From Pirellulaceae bacterium (GTDB taxonomy: Bacteria; Planctomycetota; Planctomycetia; Pirellulales; Pirellulaceae), in contig JANQLU010000106.1 in assembly GCA_028280445.1 (NCBI GenBank), positions 1 to 64,000 of the forward strand: 64,000 nucleotides of DNA, written 5' to 3'. Shown one piece after another: positions 34,347-43,882 of the stretch. The translations under genes were made by a program, and so were the position numbers. Numbering within the stretch: position 1 is the stretch's first letter; each line of letters opens with the position of its first letter. The notes beneath the pieces were generated by a model. That model saw only the letters and a program-made list of their open reading frames with translations. It did not search any database and was not told the origin of the DNA.

Positions 34347-37300
34347 ACTGGCTCAACTACTTTGCAGAATTCCAGCTCACTTGGATCGCGACCTGGGCAA
34401 TTTTGAACGCCTTGTGGCAAGGTGTCGCGATCTGGGTTTTGCATCGATTGTTTTTTGCTGTCACAACGGAAAACAACTGCGTCGCGCGTTATCGCGTCGG
34501 GCTCGTTGCACTGGTTGCTGCCATTGTCTTGCCGGTTGTTACGGCTTGCATTTGGCATCCGCGTGCGGATGTTTCTCGTCAAACGCTTGCCCCGTCAATC
34601 GTCGCTTTGCCAAACGGTGAAAACTTCAATGCTACGATGCGAAAAGGATTTCCGGCGGAGCGCATGACCGAGCGCGCACAATCTAGTGATCCCAACTCAA
34701 CTACCACGCCGGCGGAACTGAATCTACAAGACGCGGATTGCACTGACGCCGTAGCGACGAACATTTCAACAAAGGGTTCTGCGAAACAATCATTGTTGCA
34801 GTTTCTGTCTACTGCCGCGCCGATATTGGTGATCGGTTGGATTTTGGGAGTTTGCCTGTTTGCCATTCGACCGATCATTGGATTTCACTACGTCTGGAAA
34901 CTCAAACGGCAGGGACTGTTCGACGTCGAACCGGATTTGCAGCAACGATTTGATCGACAGCGCATCAAACTGGGCATGGCGCGTGCGATCGAGATTTACT
35001 ATTCAAAACTGATTCGTGTACCAACGGTTGTTGGGGTCTGGCGTCCCATCGTTCTGTTGCCGATTTCCGTGATGTCCAATTTAACGGTTGCCGAGCTGGA
35101 CTCGATCTTGCGGCACGAACTGGCACACATCCGCCGATACGACACGCTGTTGAACATTTTCCAAATCACCATCGAAACGCTCTTGTTTTTCCATCCACTT
35201 GTTTGGGCGATCTCCAAAACAGTCCAGACCGAACGCGAAAAATGTTGCGACGACATTTCCGCAACTTCCGATACTGCCAGAACAACTTTGGCAAAAGCAC
35301 TCATTCAACTAGAGGAAAATCGACAGGAATACGCGAGCCAATTGTCGTTGACCAGCCACAGCGGTGATCTCAAAAAACGGGTGACTCGATTACTCGATTT
35401 ACAAAATACCAAACGAACCAACATTGGGCGATTGTTGGGATTAGTGGTCGCGGGAGTGATGGTTGCGGCATTTATATTTGCGACCGTTCAGACCCAGGCG
35501 GTTGCGTCAAACTCGGATCCTGCTGCGGACGAGAAATGGGAAGTCACACGAGTGACCGTCGAAAATATGTGCAAAATTTACAAATGGAAAAAGCTAACCT
35601 CCAAAACCAAGCACACTGCTAAAAAAATTGCCGATGTGTTTCCAAATCTAGATTCGGGCAAGCGAGGCAAAACGCCGGCGGGTTGGGAAGCGGATTTGAT
35701 TTTCAAAATTACCAAACGCAATACGGTCACGGGCAAAACGAAAGAAATTCGAGTTGCCATCAATTTCGAGAAAGGCTTGTGGTCCGAAGGCAATGGCGAT
35801 TGGCCTTTTGGACCGACATGGGCGTACCGTTACGCGATGGCCGATCTGATTCGAGAAAACAAAGACTGGCGAATCGGTCGGGTTAACGAAGAGGCCGAGG
35901 TCAATTGGAAAACGTATCACGAGAACAAAGCGGTTTTGGCCAAGATCAAAAAAGGAAAATGGGTCGTGATCGCTGGCGGGCGATTGACCAGTTCGTTCGA
36001 AAATTTTGACCAGGCGGTTGAGCACGCGAACAAAGCACACGCCAACGCGTTTCACCGTTTTATCTTCCGACCCGGAATTGATGATGTGAACCCGCGACGT
36101 AAGCCGCCGAAAAACGTCAAACCGGAAAACCTGCTGCTGTCCCCAAGAAACACCGGAACACCCCATTGGATTCAAATCGGAACCGCTTTGCATCGGTCTC
36201 AAGGCATTACTGCCTCGGAGACACATTGGATTCGTGGGCAACGTAAAATCGCGGCTCCCGGTGGCCGCGCGCACATCCAAATTGGCAGTAGTGAAGACAA
36301 ACAACGATTCGAGCAAGTGACGGCGGTGCTCAGCAACACGCTGTCTCGCGAGTTGACGTTGCCCCAATCGATGGCAGCCCGGCTGGGATTATTTCGTAAC
36401 AGTTTGCCGCATTCGATGACATCGCAAGGCAACATGCAATGTCCAGCCGTTCGTTGCGAGATCAAAATTCCCCAGCTCAATATTTCCAAAACGGTGACCG
36501 CGTTTGTTTATTCACAACAGGAAATCGACAAATATCGTCGTGATCCCAAAGAGCATGCGGACAAAATCCGAAAATTGCAAGACAAATTCAATTCATTTTT
36601 GTCGACGGCAGGAATCACCGAAGACGTGCTCACGGTGCGTCGATATCCATGGGTGGTTTATGGCGTTGTCAAAGACAATGCAGGTCATCCGATTCCAAAA
36701 GCGAACGTCGTTGCGCATTTCGGATACGTCGACAGATTTGGAGCGGTCTATAGCGCGGTCACCGATGCCAAAGGCCGTTATGTTTTGCGTTTTGATCAGC
36801 GGTTCACAATGAATTCCAGCAACGATTTACCACATCAGCTGCCCAAGCTTGCTGGAGTTACGATCAAGCCATCGAAATCGACTTACATCATTTCGTCGCC
36901 TAACCAAATCTCGCGACGCATGACTTGTGAAACTCCCTTGGACAGTAAAACAATTGTCAAACGATGGCCAACTCGTATTGATTTCGAAATGGAAAAAACC
37001 GCCGTCATTCAAGGTGAGTTGAGAACGGCCAACGATCAAATGATGCAAAATCGAAAACTGGAGTTGGAAGCGTATCATCGTGGTGGCAACCTAATCCAAA
37101 ATTTGCGCTATCGACAAGCCGTCAAAACGGATGCTTTAGGACGATTTGCTTTCTATGGCGTTCCCCGAAATTGCACTTTGAAGTTGCGTTTCCAAGATGA
37201 ACACTCAGGTGAGTTGAAAATTTCTCCGCTCGAAAGACTCGGTACGCATTACGCCGTCGTTCAGCGAAGTGTTAATGAAACCGAGCCGTCAAAAATTGAA

Positions 37301-37924
37301 TTGAAGTTGCTTAAATTTTTTCGGCACGACGATGGACGGCTTGGAATTCTGTTGGACCAACGACCACTACCGATCAAAGCGACAACATCAACGCGAGCCG
37401 ACAACCTGGGCCTCAAATTCGGGCCAACCAAAAACGGCCTGGCGGCTGCTGTTCGCGTCAAAAATGGAAACCACAGTCACATCGAAAATGAAAAATGGTT
37501 CCGAACCTCGCGTGCCATGAAATTCGAGTTTGTCATACAAAACCAATCACGAGAAACAAAAACGATCGTCACATCGGCATTGCGAACGCAAGATCAGATG
37601 TCTGTCGTTTCTGAAGGCGGGACGGCCGTTGAGACTTGGAGCAAATCATTCCCGGGAAAACCAGTGACAGTAAAGGTTGTATTGGAACCGGGAGAACAAT
37701 TTATCGTACGCTCAGCCGCATTGGAAATTGTCGACCCGGAAAAACCGCAAGGCATCAACGAATTGTGCGGCTACCGAGCCGAACTTACCAACGGAGCGTA
37801 TACCGGCAAATTCAAACTCAACTTGCCAGGCGTAAGATTGTCTGATGAAAAACAGCAATCAATTTGGCAAGGAGTCTTGGAGACCGGTGAGTTTAAATTT
37901 CGAGTTGGCAAACCTAAACAGTAG
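34343..37924 (+). CDS. BlaR1-type M56 membrane metallopeptidase with a very large extracytoplasmic region
   Basis: Sensor protease of 1193 residues, about twice the length of classical BlaR1. The N-terminal part has membrane helices (about 13-35, 50-70, 158-180), the zinc motif HELAH (258-262), downstream HPLVWAISK and EREKCCDD (298-304), and a last helix near 362-384. From about 390 to the end there is no penicillin-binding domain. A stretch near 590-720 is of unknown fold, and VYGVVKDNAGHPIPKANVVA starts a carboxypeptidase-regulatory-like beta domain with TDAKGRYVL; further beta-rich segments follow. The signal sensed is unknown. The TAG stop is part of the adjoining family A repeat. Confidence 0.88.
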   Translation: MNWLNYFAEFQLTWIATWAILNALWQGVAIWVLHRLFFAVTTENNCVARYRVGLVALVAAIVLPVVTACIWHPRADVSRQTLAPSIVALPNGENFNATMRKGFPAERMTERAQSSDPNSTTTPAELNLQDADCTDAVATNISTKGSAKQSLLQFLSTAAPILVIGWILGVCLFAIRPIIGFHYVWKLKRQGLFDVEPDLQQRFDRQRIKLGMARAIEIYYSKLIRVPTVVGVWRPIVLLPISVMSNLTVAELDSILRHELAHIRRYDTLLNIFQITIETLLFFHPLVWAISKTVQTEREKCCDDISATSDTARTTLAKALIQLEENRQEYASQLSLTSHSGDLKKRVTRLLDLQNTKRTNIGRLLGLVVAGVMVAAFIFATVQTQAVASNSDPAADEKWEVTRVTVENMCKIYKWKKLTSKTKHTAKKIADVFPNLDSGKRGKTPAGWEADLIFKITKRNTVTGKTKEIRVAINFEKGLWSEGNGDWPFGPTWAYRYAMADLIRENKDWRIGRVNEEAEVNWKTYHENKAVLAKIKKGKWVVIAGGRLTSSFENFDQAVEHANKAHANAFHRFIFRPGIDDVNPRRKPPKNVKPENLLLSPRNTGTPHWIQIGTALHRSQGITASETHWIRGQRKIAAPGGRAHIQIGSSEDKQRFEQVTAVLSNTLSRELTLPQSMAARLGLFRNSLPHSMTSQGNMQCPAVRCEIKIPQLNISKTVTAFVYSQQEIDKYRRDPKEHADKIRKLQDKFNSFLSTAGITEDVLTVRRYPWVVYGVVKDNAGHPIPKANVVAHFGYVDRFGAVYSAVTDAKGRYVLRFDQRFTMNSSNDLPHQLPKLAGVTIKPSKSTYIISSPNQISRRMTCETPLDSKTIVKRWPTRIDFEMEKTAVIQGELRTANDQMMQNRKLELEAYHRGGNLIQNLRYRQAVKTDALGRFAFYGVPRNCTLKLRFQDEHSGELKISPLERLGTHYAVVQRSVNETEPSKIELKLLKFFRHDDGRLGILLDQRPLPIKATTSTRADNLGLKFGPTKNGLAAAVRVKNGNHSHIENEKWFRTSRAMKFEFVIQNQSRETKTIVTSALRTQDQMSVVSEGGTAVETWSKSFPGKPVTVKVVLEPGEQFIVRSAALEIVDPEKPQGINELCGYRAELTNGAYTGKFKLNLPGVRLSDEKQQSIWQGVLETGEFKFRVGKPKQ

Positions 37925-38207
37925 GGCCGATTCCACCGGCCGATTCAAAAACCGAATTTAGGCAGGATGAACAGGATTTAGATTTCTCCCCATCCTGTTA
38001 AATCATGGTCATCCTGTCCAAAAAAAAGATTTGGAACGGGGCCTAACAGAATAACGGGAGGGCGAGGCTCCTGCCGAGCCGCGGGCATGGTATTTATATT
38101 GGCAAATCAAAGTTCGCGCCGAACTGCAAACACATTGTTTTGGTTCGGCAGGAGCCTCACCCTCCCGAACAACAATCCAAAGATCGGCCGGTGGGAACCG
38201 GCCCTAC
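37921..38207. repeat. Right inverted arm of the blaI-blaR1 cassette
   Basis: Mirror image of the left arm: decayed A (37921-37943), E piece (GCAGGATGAACAGGATTTAG ... CATCCTGTTAAATCATGG), B (38056-38080), the same spacer inverted, B' (38142-38166), and a family A arm ending GGCCCTAC at 38207. Both ends supply a TAG stop codon to the neighbouring gene. Confidence 0.85.
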
Positions 38208-39637
38208 TTGATCACCTTGGTATCCGGAAACGCCGAAGACCAACCAAACCAGAATGCGTTATGGGCCGGCAAACGTTTGAGTTTTTTGTCATCGAGCGTT
38301 AGTGAATCGGGTTGAACTACCCATGTTTTATCATTGTTGTCGATTGCTGCTTTTTTACCGTCCCAAGATTTAAACGGAACGTCACCCGCCTCGTAGACTC
38401 TTGCAGCCCCTGTCGAATCCGTCAAAACAACGAACTTGACTCCCGCCAACTCCGCGGCGTAAACCGGATTTTTCTTTAAAAACGCAATGGTAATTGCCAA
38501 TCGTTTCTCTGACTCACCTGTGCCAAATCGCAACGCCAGAATTGGTTCTTTGTTTTTCTCGATTCGTTTGTCGATCTTTGGCACATTAAACATCAAATTG
38601 TCATTATCGAAATACGATTTATACGCAACCCCTTCGCCGTAGTTTCGCCGATGCCCGGTGCGCGTCGTCAGAACTTTGGTATCGGGGTGAAGGGCTTTCC
38701 ATTTTCCCCAAGTCGTGGTTACCACGTGGTGGCGTTTCAAAGCGATCCCTTTGCCAACCAGCGGACCGATCACCGGTTTACCACCGAGTGTGGACCAAAG
38801 TGATTTGGTTTTGTGGTCGTACATCAATTTGTTGGAGCGATACAAAAAACCGCTGGTGCCCAATTCGTAGTGCTTGCCTTGGAATTCCGTTTTGTAAAAG
38901 ATCATCGAGCCACACAGCGTGCAATAAACGCCGCAAAACGATTGACCGCCAATCACGTCTTTGACCATTTCGTGCCAGGCCAGGATGCGCTTGGGATAAC
39001 AACGGGCCTCGCCATTGGCGACCACGCCGAACACGACGTTGCTATCCTCGAGGTATTCAGCGGCGAGAGAATCAACCGTACATAGTTCTGGATTCTTTAG
39101 CGGAGGAATACCGTCACGTGCGACGCCGCCATGCACAACTTCGTCCAGACGAATGATCGATTTTCGACTTGAATCGAAATACTCGCCTAATCTTTCGTCA
39201 GCCCCGCGCCAAGTGACAGTTCGAAAAAGAACTTTTTTGAAATCGGCGTAGTCATCGAAAGCTTTGTAAGGTCGATTCCAAATGTAATCCCGCCACTGCT
39301 GGCGATTGAAATTGCCGGAAACTCCAGTTTTTTCATGCATCAGTTCTTTCATTCGTCGCTCGACCGTGTGATGAACTGCCGGCATTACCTCGATCAACAT
39401 CGGCATGTAACGCTCGTCCCAGTTTTTCTCTAGAAACGCAAAACTGTTCTGTAAAACCTCTTTGTCCTCGCTTATCAAACTCATCGTCAGTTCGATCGGC
39501 TCCAGTTCAGTGATGCCATCAGACTCCGGCGCCGGTTTTGTTAACGCTTGGTAGGCATACAACCCCATGCCGCCCGCCGCAATGGCGAGGATGACAAACA
39601 CCAATGGAAGCGGAACTCCGCGATTCAAACTGCTCAT
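38204..39637 (-). CDS. DUF3179 domain protein, membrane-anchored
   Basis: Protein of 477 residues. The N-terminal VPLPLVFVILAIAAGGMGLY is a single membrane anchor. The DUF3179 domain carries its hallmarks: VVHGGVARDGIPPL, EARCYPKRILAWHEMV, CGVYCTLCGSMIFY (three cysteines that may bind metal or heme) and GTSGFLYRSNKLMYD. No biochemical function is known to me. The ATG at 39637 has GAGG seven bases upstream; the longer frame would put a hydrophobic stretch before it. The TAG stop at 38204 lies inside a family A repeat. Confidence 0.85.
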   Translation of the reverse strand: MSSLNRGVPLPLVFVILAIAAGGMGLYAYQALTKPAPESDGITELEPIELTMSLISEDKEVLQNSFAFLEKNWDERYMPMLIEVMPAVHHTVERRMKELMHEKTGVSGNFNRQQWRDYIWNRPYKAFDDYADFKKVLFRTVTWRGADERLGEYFDSSRKSIIRLDEVVHGGVARDGIPPLKNPELCTVDSLAAEYLEDSNVVFGVVANGEARCYPKRILAWHEMVKDVIGGQSFCGVYCTLCGSMIFYKTEFQGKHYELGTSGFLYRSNKLMYDHKTKSLWSTLGGKPVIGPLVGKGIALKRHHVVTTTWGKWKALHPDTKVLTTRTGHRRNYGEGVAYKSYFDNDNLMFNVPKIDKRIEKNKEPILALRFGTGESEKRLAITIAFLKKNPVYAAELAGVKFVVLTDSTGAARVYEAGDVPFKSWDGKKAAIDNNDKTWVVQPDSLTLDDKKLKRLPAHNAFWFGWSSAFPDTKVIK

Positions 39638-39913
39638 GGCAAAGCCTCGAAAATGAAAATGATGTAGATATCGTAACAAAAATAGGAGCCACAATTAATC
39701 CATTGGCTGACGCTGGCGGGGTCAGAGTTTCACAGCATGACTGAATCGCGGTCGATTCGTCCGTTGATAAATTCACGAAAACGACTGTTTTTGATTGATC
39801 GCAGTGGCGGCCAGTGGTTTCCCGGCACGTGGCTGCAATTTCGCCTATCGAACGAACGTGATTATTTGTACCATCAGTCGTTTGATTTTTATGCAACCCG
39901 ATCTTCGCCGCTC

Positions 39914-41737
39914 ATGTCGCAGTCTCAGAATATCCGTAACATTGTCATTATTGCCCACGTTGACCATGGAAAAACGACACTCGTTGATTGTTTGCTGCAT
40001 CAAAGCGGGCAGTTTCGCGAGTCGCAACTGAAAGGCGAGCGAATCCTCGATTCGGGTGATCTCGAAAAAGAGCGTGGGATCACGATTTTGGCCAAAAACA
40101 TCGCTCTGGATTTTCGCGGGACGAAAATCAATATCATCGACACTCCCGGCCACGCCGATTTTGGCGGCGAGGTCGAACGTGTTTTGAAAATGGCTGATGG
40201 AGCATTGCTGCTGGTCGATGCCGCCGAAGGCCCCATGCCACAGACTCGATTTGTGTTGACCAAGGCGCTCGAGGTCGGGCTAAAACCGATTGTTGTGGTG
40301 AACAAAGTCGATCGTCCCGATGCGCGGGCGGCGGAAGTGGTCGACGAGGCTCACGAACTCATCGTCGATTTGGGTGGTGAAGAGTTTTTGGACGATTTCA
40401 AATGCCTGTTTGCGTCGGCCAAAGAAGGTTTCGCTTCTCACAGTATTTCGGAATTAAGTAATTCAATGGAGCCGCTATTGGAAATGGTGGTCGAACATGT
40501 TCCGCCTCCAAAAATTTCTGATTCTCCTGAATTCCAAATGCAAGTGACAACCATCGATTGGTCAGAATTCGTCGGGCGTATTGCCGTCGGCCGAATCATG
40601 AGCGGCGCGATTTCGAAAAACGATCAAGTTGTGCTGATGCAGGAAAACGGAAATCGACAATGCAAGATTGCGGCTGTCCATCTGTTTGACAAATTGGGCC
40701 GCGTCGAAGTCGAGCGGGCAACCGCCGGTGACGTTTGTGCATTGGTCGGATTGGACGAAGTTCAAATCGGCGACACGATATGCGGGCTCGATCATTTGCA
40801 TGCCATGCCGCGGATCGAAGTCGATGAACCGACGTTGGAAATGCTGTTTACCATCAATAGCTCGCCGCTGGCGGGCAAGGACGGCGAGTACGTCACAGGC
40901 CGGCAGTTACGAGAAAGGTTGCAGCGTGAGTTGCAACGTAATGTTGCATTACGGGTTCGCCCCGCCGAGGGTGCGGACGCTTTTGCGGTTGCCGGTCGCG
41001 GTGTCCTCCATTTGGCAGTATTGATCGAAACAATGCGCCGCGAAGGATTCGAATTATCGGTCGGAAAACCAAAAGTGCTGATCAAAGAAATCGACGGCGT
41101 GAAATGCGAACCGTTCGAAATTTTGACGGTCGAAGTTCCCACGGAGCGGTTTGGCTCGGCCATGGAATTGATCGGGCAGCGGCGCGGCGAACTGATTGAA
41201 ATGAGTTCACGCGGTGAATACACTCACGCGTCGTTTTCGATTCCGGCTCGCGGCCTGATTGGACTGCGAACGCGCATGCTCAACGCGACTCAAGGAACGG
41301 CTGTGATGCATCATCGATTCGAGGAATATCGACCTGTCGAAGGTGACATTCCCCGCCGAACCAATGGCGTTCTGGTTTCGACTGTTGGCGGTAAAGCGGT
41401 CGGTTATGCATTGTTTGGTTTGCAGCAACGCTCCGAGTTATTCGTTTCTCCGGGTGACGAGATTTACGAAGGAATGGTGGTCGGCGAAAACAGCCGTGAC
41501 AATGATTTGCCGGTCAATCCATCGAAAGAGAAAAAATTGACGAATATTCGAGCGGCCGGCAGTGATGAGAATATTTTGCTGAAACCGCCGCGGCTTCTTT
41601 CGCTGGAAGCAGCTTTGGAGTATATCGAGGACGATGAATTGGTCGAGATTACTCCCAAAACCATTCGTCTTCGCAAAAAGCTGCTTCGTGAAGCCGAACG
41701 TCGTAAAATGGCACGCACCCTGGCCTCGACAACTTGA
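39914..41737 (+). CDS. typA: Translational GTPase TypA/BipA
   Basis: Ribosome-associated GTPase of 607 residues, full length for BipA, which acts in 50S assembly and stress adaptation. G motifs: AHVDHGKTTLVDCLL near residue 15, RGITILAKN, DTPGHADFGGEV and VVNKVDRPDAR. The C-terminal BipA-specific part includes GRGVLHLAVLIETMRREGFE and LRKKLLREAERRK. I chose ATG 39914 because MSQSQNIRNIVIIAHVDHG matches the family start; 59 upstream residues in the longest frame are not supported. Confidence 0.95.
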   Translation: MSQSQNIRNIVIIAHVDHGKTTLVDCLLHQSGQFRESQLKGERILDSGDLEKERGITILAKNIALDFRGTKINIIDTPGHADFGGEVERVLKMADGALLLVDAAEGPMPQTRFVLTKALEVGLKPIVVVNKVDRPDARAAEVVDEAHELIVDLGGEEFLDDFKCLFASAKEGFASHSISELSNSMEPLLEMVVEHVPPPKISDSPEFQMQVTTIDWSEFVGRIAVGRIMSGAISKNDQVVLMQENGNRQCKIAAVHLFDKLGRVEVERATAGDVCALVGLDEVQIGDTICGLDHLHAMPRIEVDEPTLEMLFTINSSPLAGKDGEYVTGRQLRERLQRELQRNVALRVRPAEGADAFAVAGRGVLHLAVLIETMRREGFELSVGKPKVLIKEIDGVKCEPFEILTVEVPTERFGSAMELIGQRRGELIEMSSRGEYTHASFSIPARGLIGLRTRMLNATQGTAVMHHRFEEYRPVEGDIPRRTNGVLVSTVGGKAVGYALFGLQQRSELFVSPGDEIYEGMVVGENSRDNDLPVNPSKEKKLTNIRAAGSDENILLKPPRLLSLEAALEYIEDDELVEITPKTIRLRKKLLREAERRKMARTLASTT

Positions 41738-41877
41738 CGGGAGCGCGAGACGGGAGGGCAAGACGGGAGCGCGAAACGGGAGGGCGAGGCTCCTGCCGAG
41801 CCAGATCTGTGAGCGGCAAGGCGCTAGCCGCCGGTACGTTTGCGCTTCGTACCGGCGGCTAGCCCCTTGCCGCTCAC
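41738..41877. repeat. Tandem 13-bp units, then family B and family C
   Basis: Directly after the typA stop: CGGGAGCGCGAGA, CGGGAGGGCAAGA, CGGGAGCGCGAAA, CGGGAGGGCGAGG, four tandem 13-base variants of the start of family B; the last continues into a full B unit (to about 41802). A family C palindrome follows at 41809-41877. Confidence 0.85.
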
Positions 41878-41908
41878 AATACGGCGCTGCAGCGCCGAAC
41901 GTAATCGA

Positions 41909-43804
41909 TCATCGATTGCCAGTTTGCTGTGATTCAATCCGCCGGGCTTCGAGCAAAAACTGTTGCGCCCGCTTGTTATAAGGGTCCAACTGCAGCGCTT
42001 GTTCGAATTTTTGGATGGCTTCTTTGGCAGGACGTTTTTGGAACATGATGATCGAACCGTGGAGCAGCAACAATTCTACATTGGTCGGGTGTTTCGCGGT
42101 TGCCTGTTCGATAGTTTTACTTGCGATTTCCAATTTCTGGAATTTAAGACAATCGTTGAGATAGTTGACCCAGAATACTTGACGTTCCGGCATCAAGGTG
42201 ACCGCTTTGGAATAATGGAAATGGCATTGATTCCAGTCATTCAAGCCCGAATAAGCCATGGCCATTTGATGATGGTATTCCCCCGGATTCTCGCCAAACG
42301 ACTCTCGCAATTCGTTGAGGCGCATGATCGCTTTGTCAAATTGTTTTTCGGCACAATAGGAAGTCGTCAGCGCAACGATCACGCGGCGATGCGGGGGATA
42401 AATTGCGGCAGATCGTTCAAGGTACTCGATGGCATTATCAGTTTGGCCTTTGCGGAATTTCTCCGTGCCGAGATTTTGCAACGCACGCCAACTGCCAGGG
42501 TCTTTGCGAACTGTATCCGCCATTAAATCCTCGAACGACTGATACTGTCCATTTCTCCAGTGAGTCGCGGCGCACAACATGGCGGACCAAATGATCGATA
42601 CTGCTAACAAGATTTTTACCGTATGTTGCTGAAAATATTTGTGACTCAACCAAACCACTGCGAACAACAACAAAATCAAAAAACAAACCAATGGCAGATA
42701 AATACGATGTTCAAAATAAACGGTAGCAATCGGCATGACGCTGGAGGTCGGTGCAAGGATTGCAAAAAATGAAAACCCGAGCCAACCCAGTGCCGATCGG
42801 CGCACCAAGCCTACGATCGAAGCCAGAAAACAGATTGTCAGCAACGTGCCTGGAATCGCGATTTCCGTCAGATGTTCTGCGATCGGCCAATTTCGGTCAA
42901 AACACATTGCGGCGGGCCAAAAAACAACCAGCAAATACTGGAAGATCACCTGGGGCTGCGTTGAAAAATACTCCCAACGTGTCACGGGACGATCGACGAT
43001 GACATTTTGTTGAACTTCTGGAGCAACCGCAAACACGGCCAATAACAGCCAGACGACGGCAATTGAAAATCCACCGTAGACCCACAGCCGTTGTTTGAAA
43101 AATGTTTTCCAGTCCGTCCACAAAAAAGTCCAATCAAACGCCAGCAAGACTACCGGCAGAGTGATCATCACCTCTTTGGAACCCATCCCGAGCCAACAGC
43201 ATGCGATGCTGCCCAAATACCAAGGCCACGAAGTTTGGGATTGGCTGCCGCGAAAATAACAATACATTGACGCAACAAAAAACAATCCCATTAGCGCCTC
43301 GATTCGCTGAATCACATATGTCACGGTTTCCGTTTGAATTGGATGAATGGCCCACAGGCAAGTTATGCTGAATGCAAACGGGATACCGTATTTTGAAACC
43401 GCCGTATTTTGATTCAATTGCACGACACGACGAATCAAATCAAACAACAATAACGCGGTTGCGATATGGACGAGCAAATTGAACACGCGATATTGCAGGA
43501 TGTCGTGACCACCCATGCGGTAATTCAATGTGAATGTCCACGACGGAACCGGTCTCCGCCAAAATCCAACAGGTGTATCGGATGATACGTTCCACAACGG
43601 ACTGAATTCCGCCAGGCGATCGTTTTCTATCAAGCACGAGTAGTCATCAAGGATGAAATCCCCAGGTTGCGTTAGGACATTGGAGTAACCGGCCAGACAA
43701 AATACGAGGATTCCCAGAATGGCAAACAGAATCTGCAATTTTTGAGATTGCTCCAAGCGTCTTTCGATATTCTTGTTTTGATCGCTTTTGGATTTCGCAG
43801 GCAT
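41909..43804 (-). CDS. TMTC-like GT-C membrane glycosyltransferase with C-terminal TPRs
   Basis: Protein of 631 residues with about ten membrane helices and a soluble TPR tail (about residues 430-631). The first outside loop contains DFILDDYSCLIEND, matching the Asp-Asp motif expected in PMT/TMTC-type enzymes. ETVTYVIQRIEALMGLFFVA, LGMGSKEVMITLP and STQPQVIFQYLL are shared with the second such protein at 49427-51196. TMTC proteins use polyprenyl-phosphate mannose to modify Ser/Thr; that role here is inference. The start is ATG 43804; a TTG at 43894 would reach into a palindrome. Confidence 0.75.
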   Translation of the reverse strand: MPAKSKSDQNKNIERRLEQSQKLQILFAILGILVFCLAGYSNVLTQPGDFILDDYSCLIENDRLAEFSPLWNVSSDTPVGFWRRPVPSWTFTLNYRMGGHDILQYRVFNLLVHIATALLLFDLIRRVVQLNQNTAVSKYGIPFAFSITCLWAIHPIQTETVTYVIQRIEALMGLFFVASMYCYFRGSQSQTSWPWYLGSIACCWLGMGSKEVMITLPVVLLAFDWTFLWTDWKTFFKQRLWVYGGFSIAVVWLLLAVFAVAPEVQQNVIVDRPVTRWEYFSTQPQVIFQYLLVVFWPAAMCFDRNWPIAEHLTEIAIPGTLLTICFLASIVGLVRRSALGWLGFSFFAILAPTSSVMPIATVYFEHRIYLPLVCFLILLLFAVVWLSHKYFQQHTVKILLAVSIIWSAMLCAATHWRNGQYQSFEDLMADTVRKDPGSWRALQNLGTEKFRKGQTDNAIEYLERSAAIYPPHRRVIVALTTSYCAEKQFDKAIMRLNELRESFGENPGEYHHQMAMAYSGLNDWNQCHFHYSKAVTLMPERQVFWVNYLNDCLKFQKLEIASKTIEQATAKHPTNVELLLLHGSIIMFQKRPAKEAIQKFEQALQLDPYNKRAQQFLLEARRIESQQTGNR

Positions 43805-43882
43805 GGTTTCGATCAACAGTGACGCGGTACAGTTCCCCGATGATTCAGAGGAGATTTCATTAGGAGGTGACTTAACGACTCC

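Larger units (their letters stand above)
33562..38207. mobile_element. Cassette with long terminal inverted repeats carrying blaI-blaR1-like genes (putative)
   Basis: Bases 33562-33727 and the reverse complement of 38042-38207 align without gaps over 166 bases with six mismatches by eye. Weaker inverted similarity continues inward to about 33854 and 37921. Between the arms lies only the regulator-sensor gene pair. No transposase is inside, so a mobile nature is inference; duplication of a repeat cluster on both flanks is the alternative. Confidence 0.45.
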
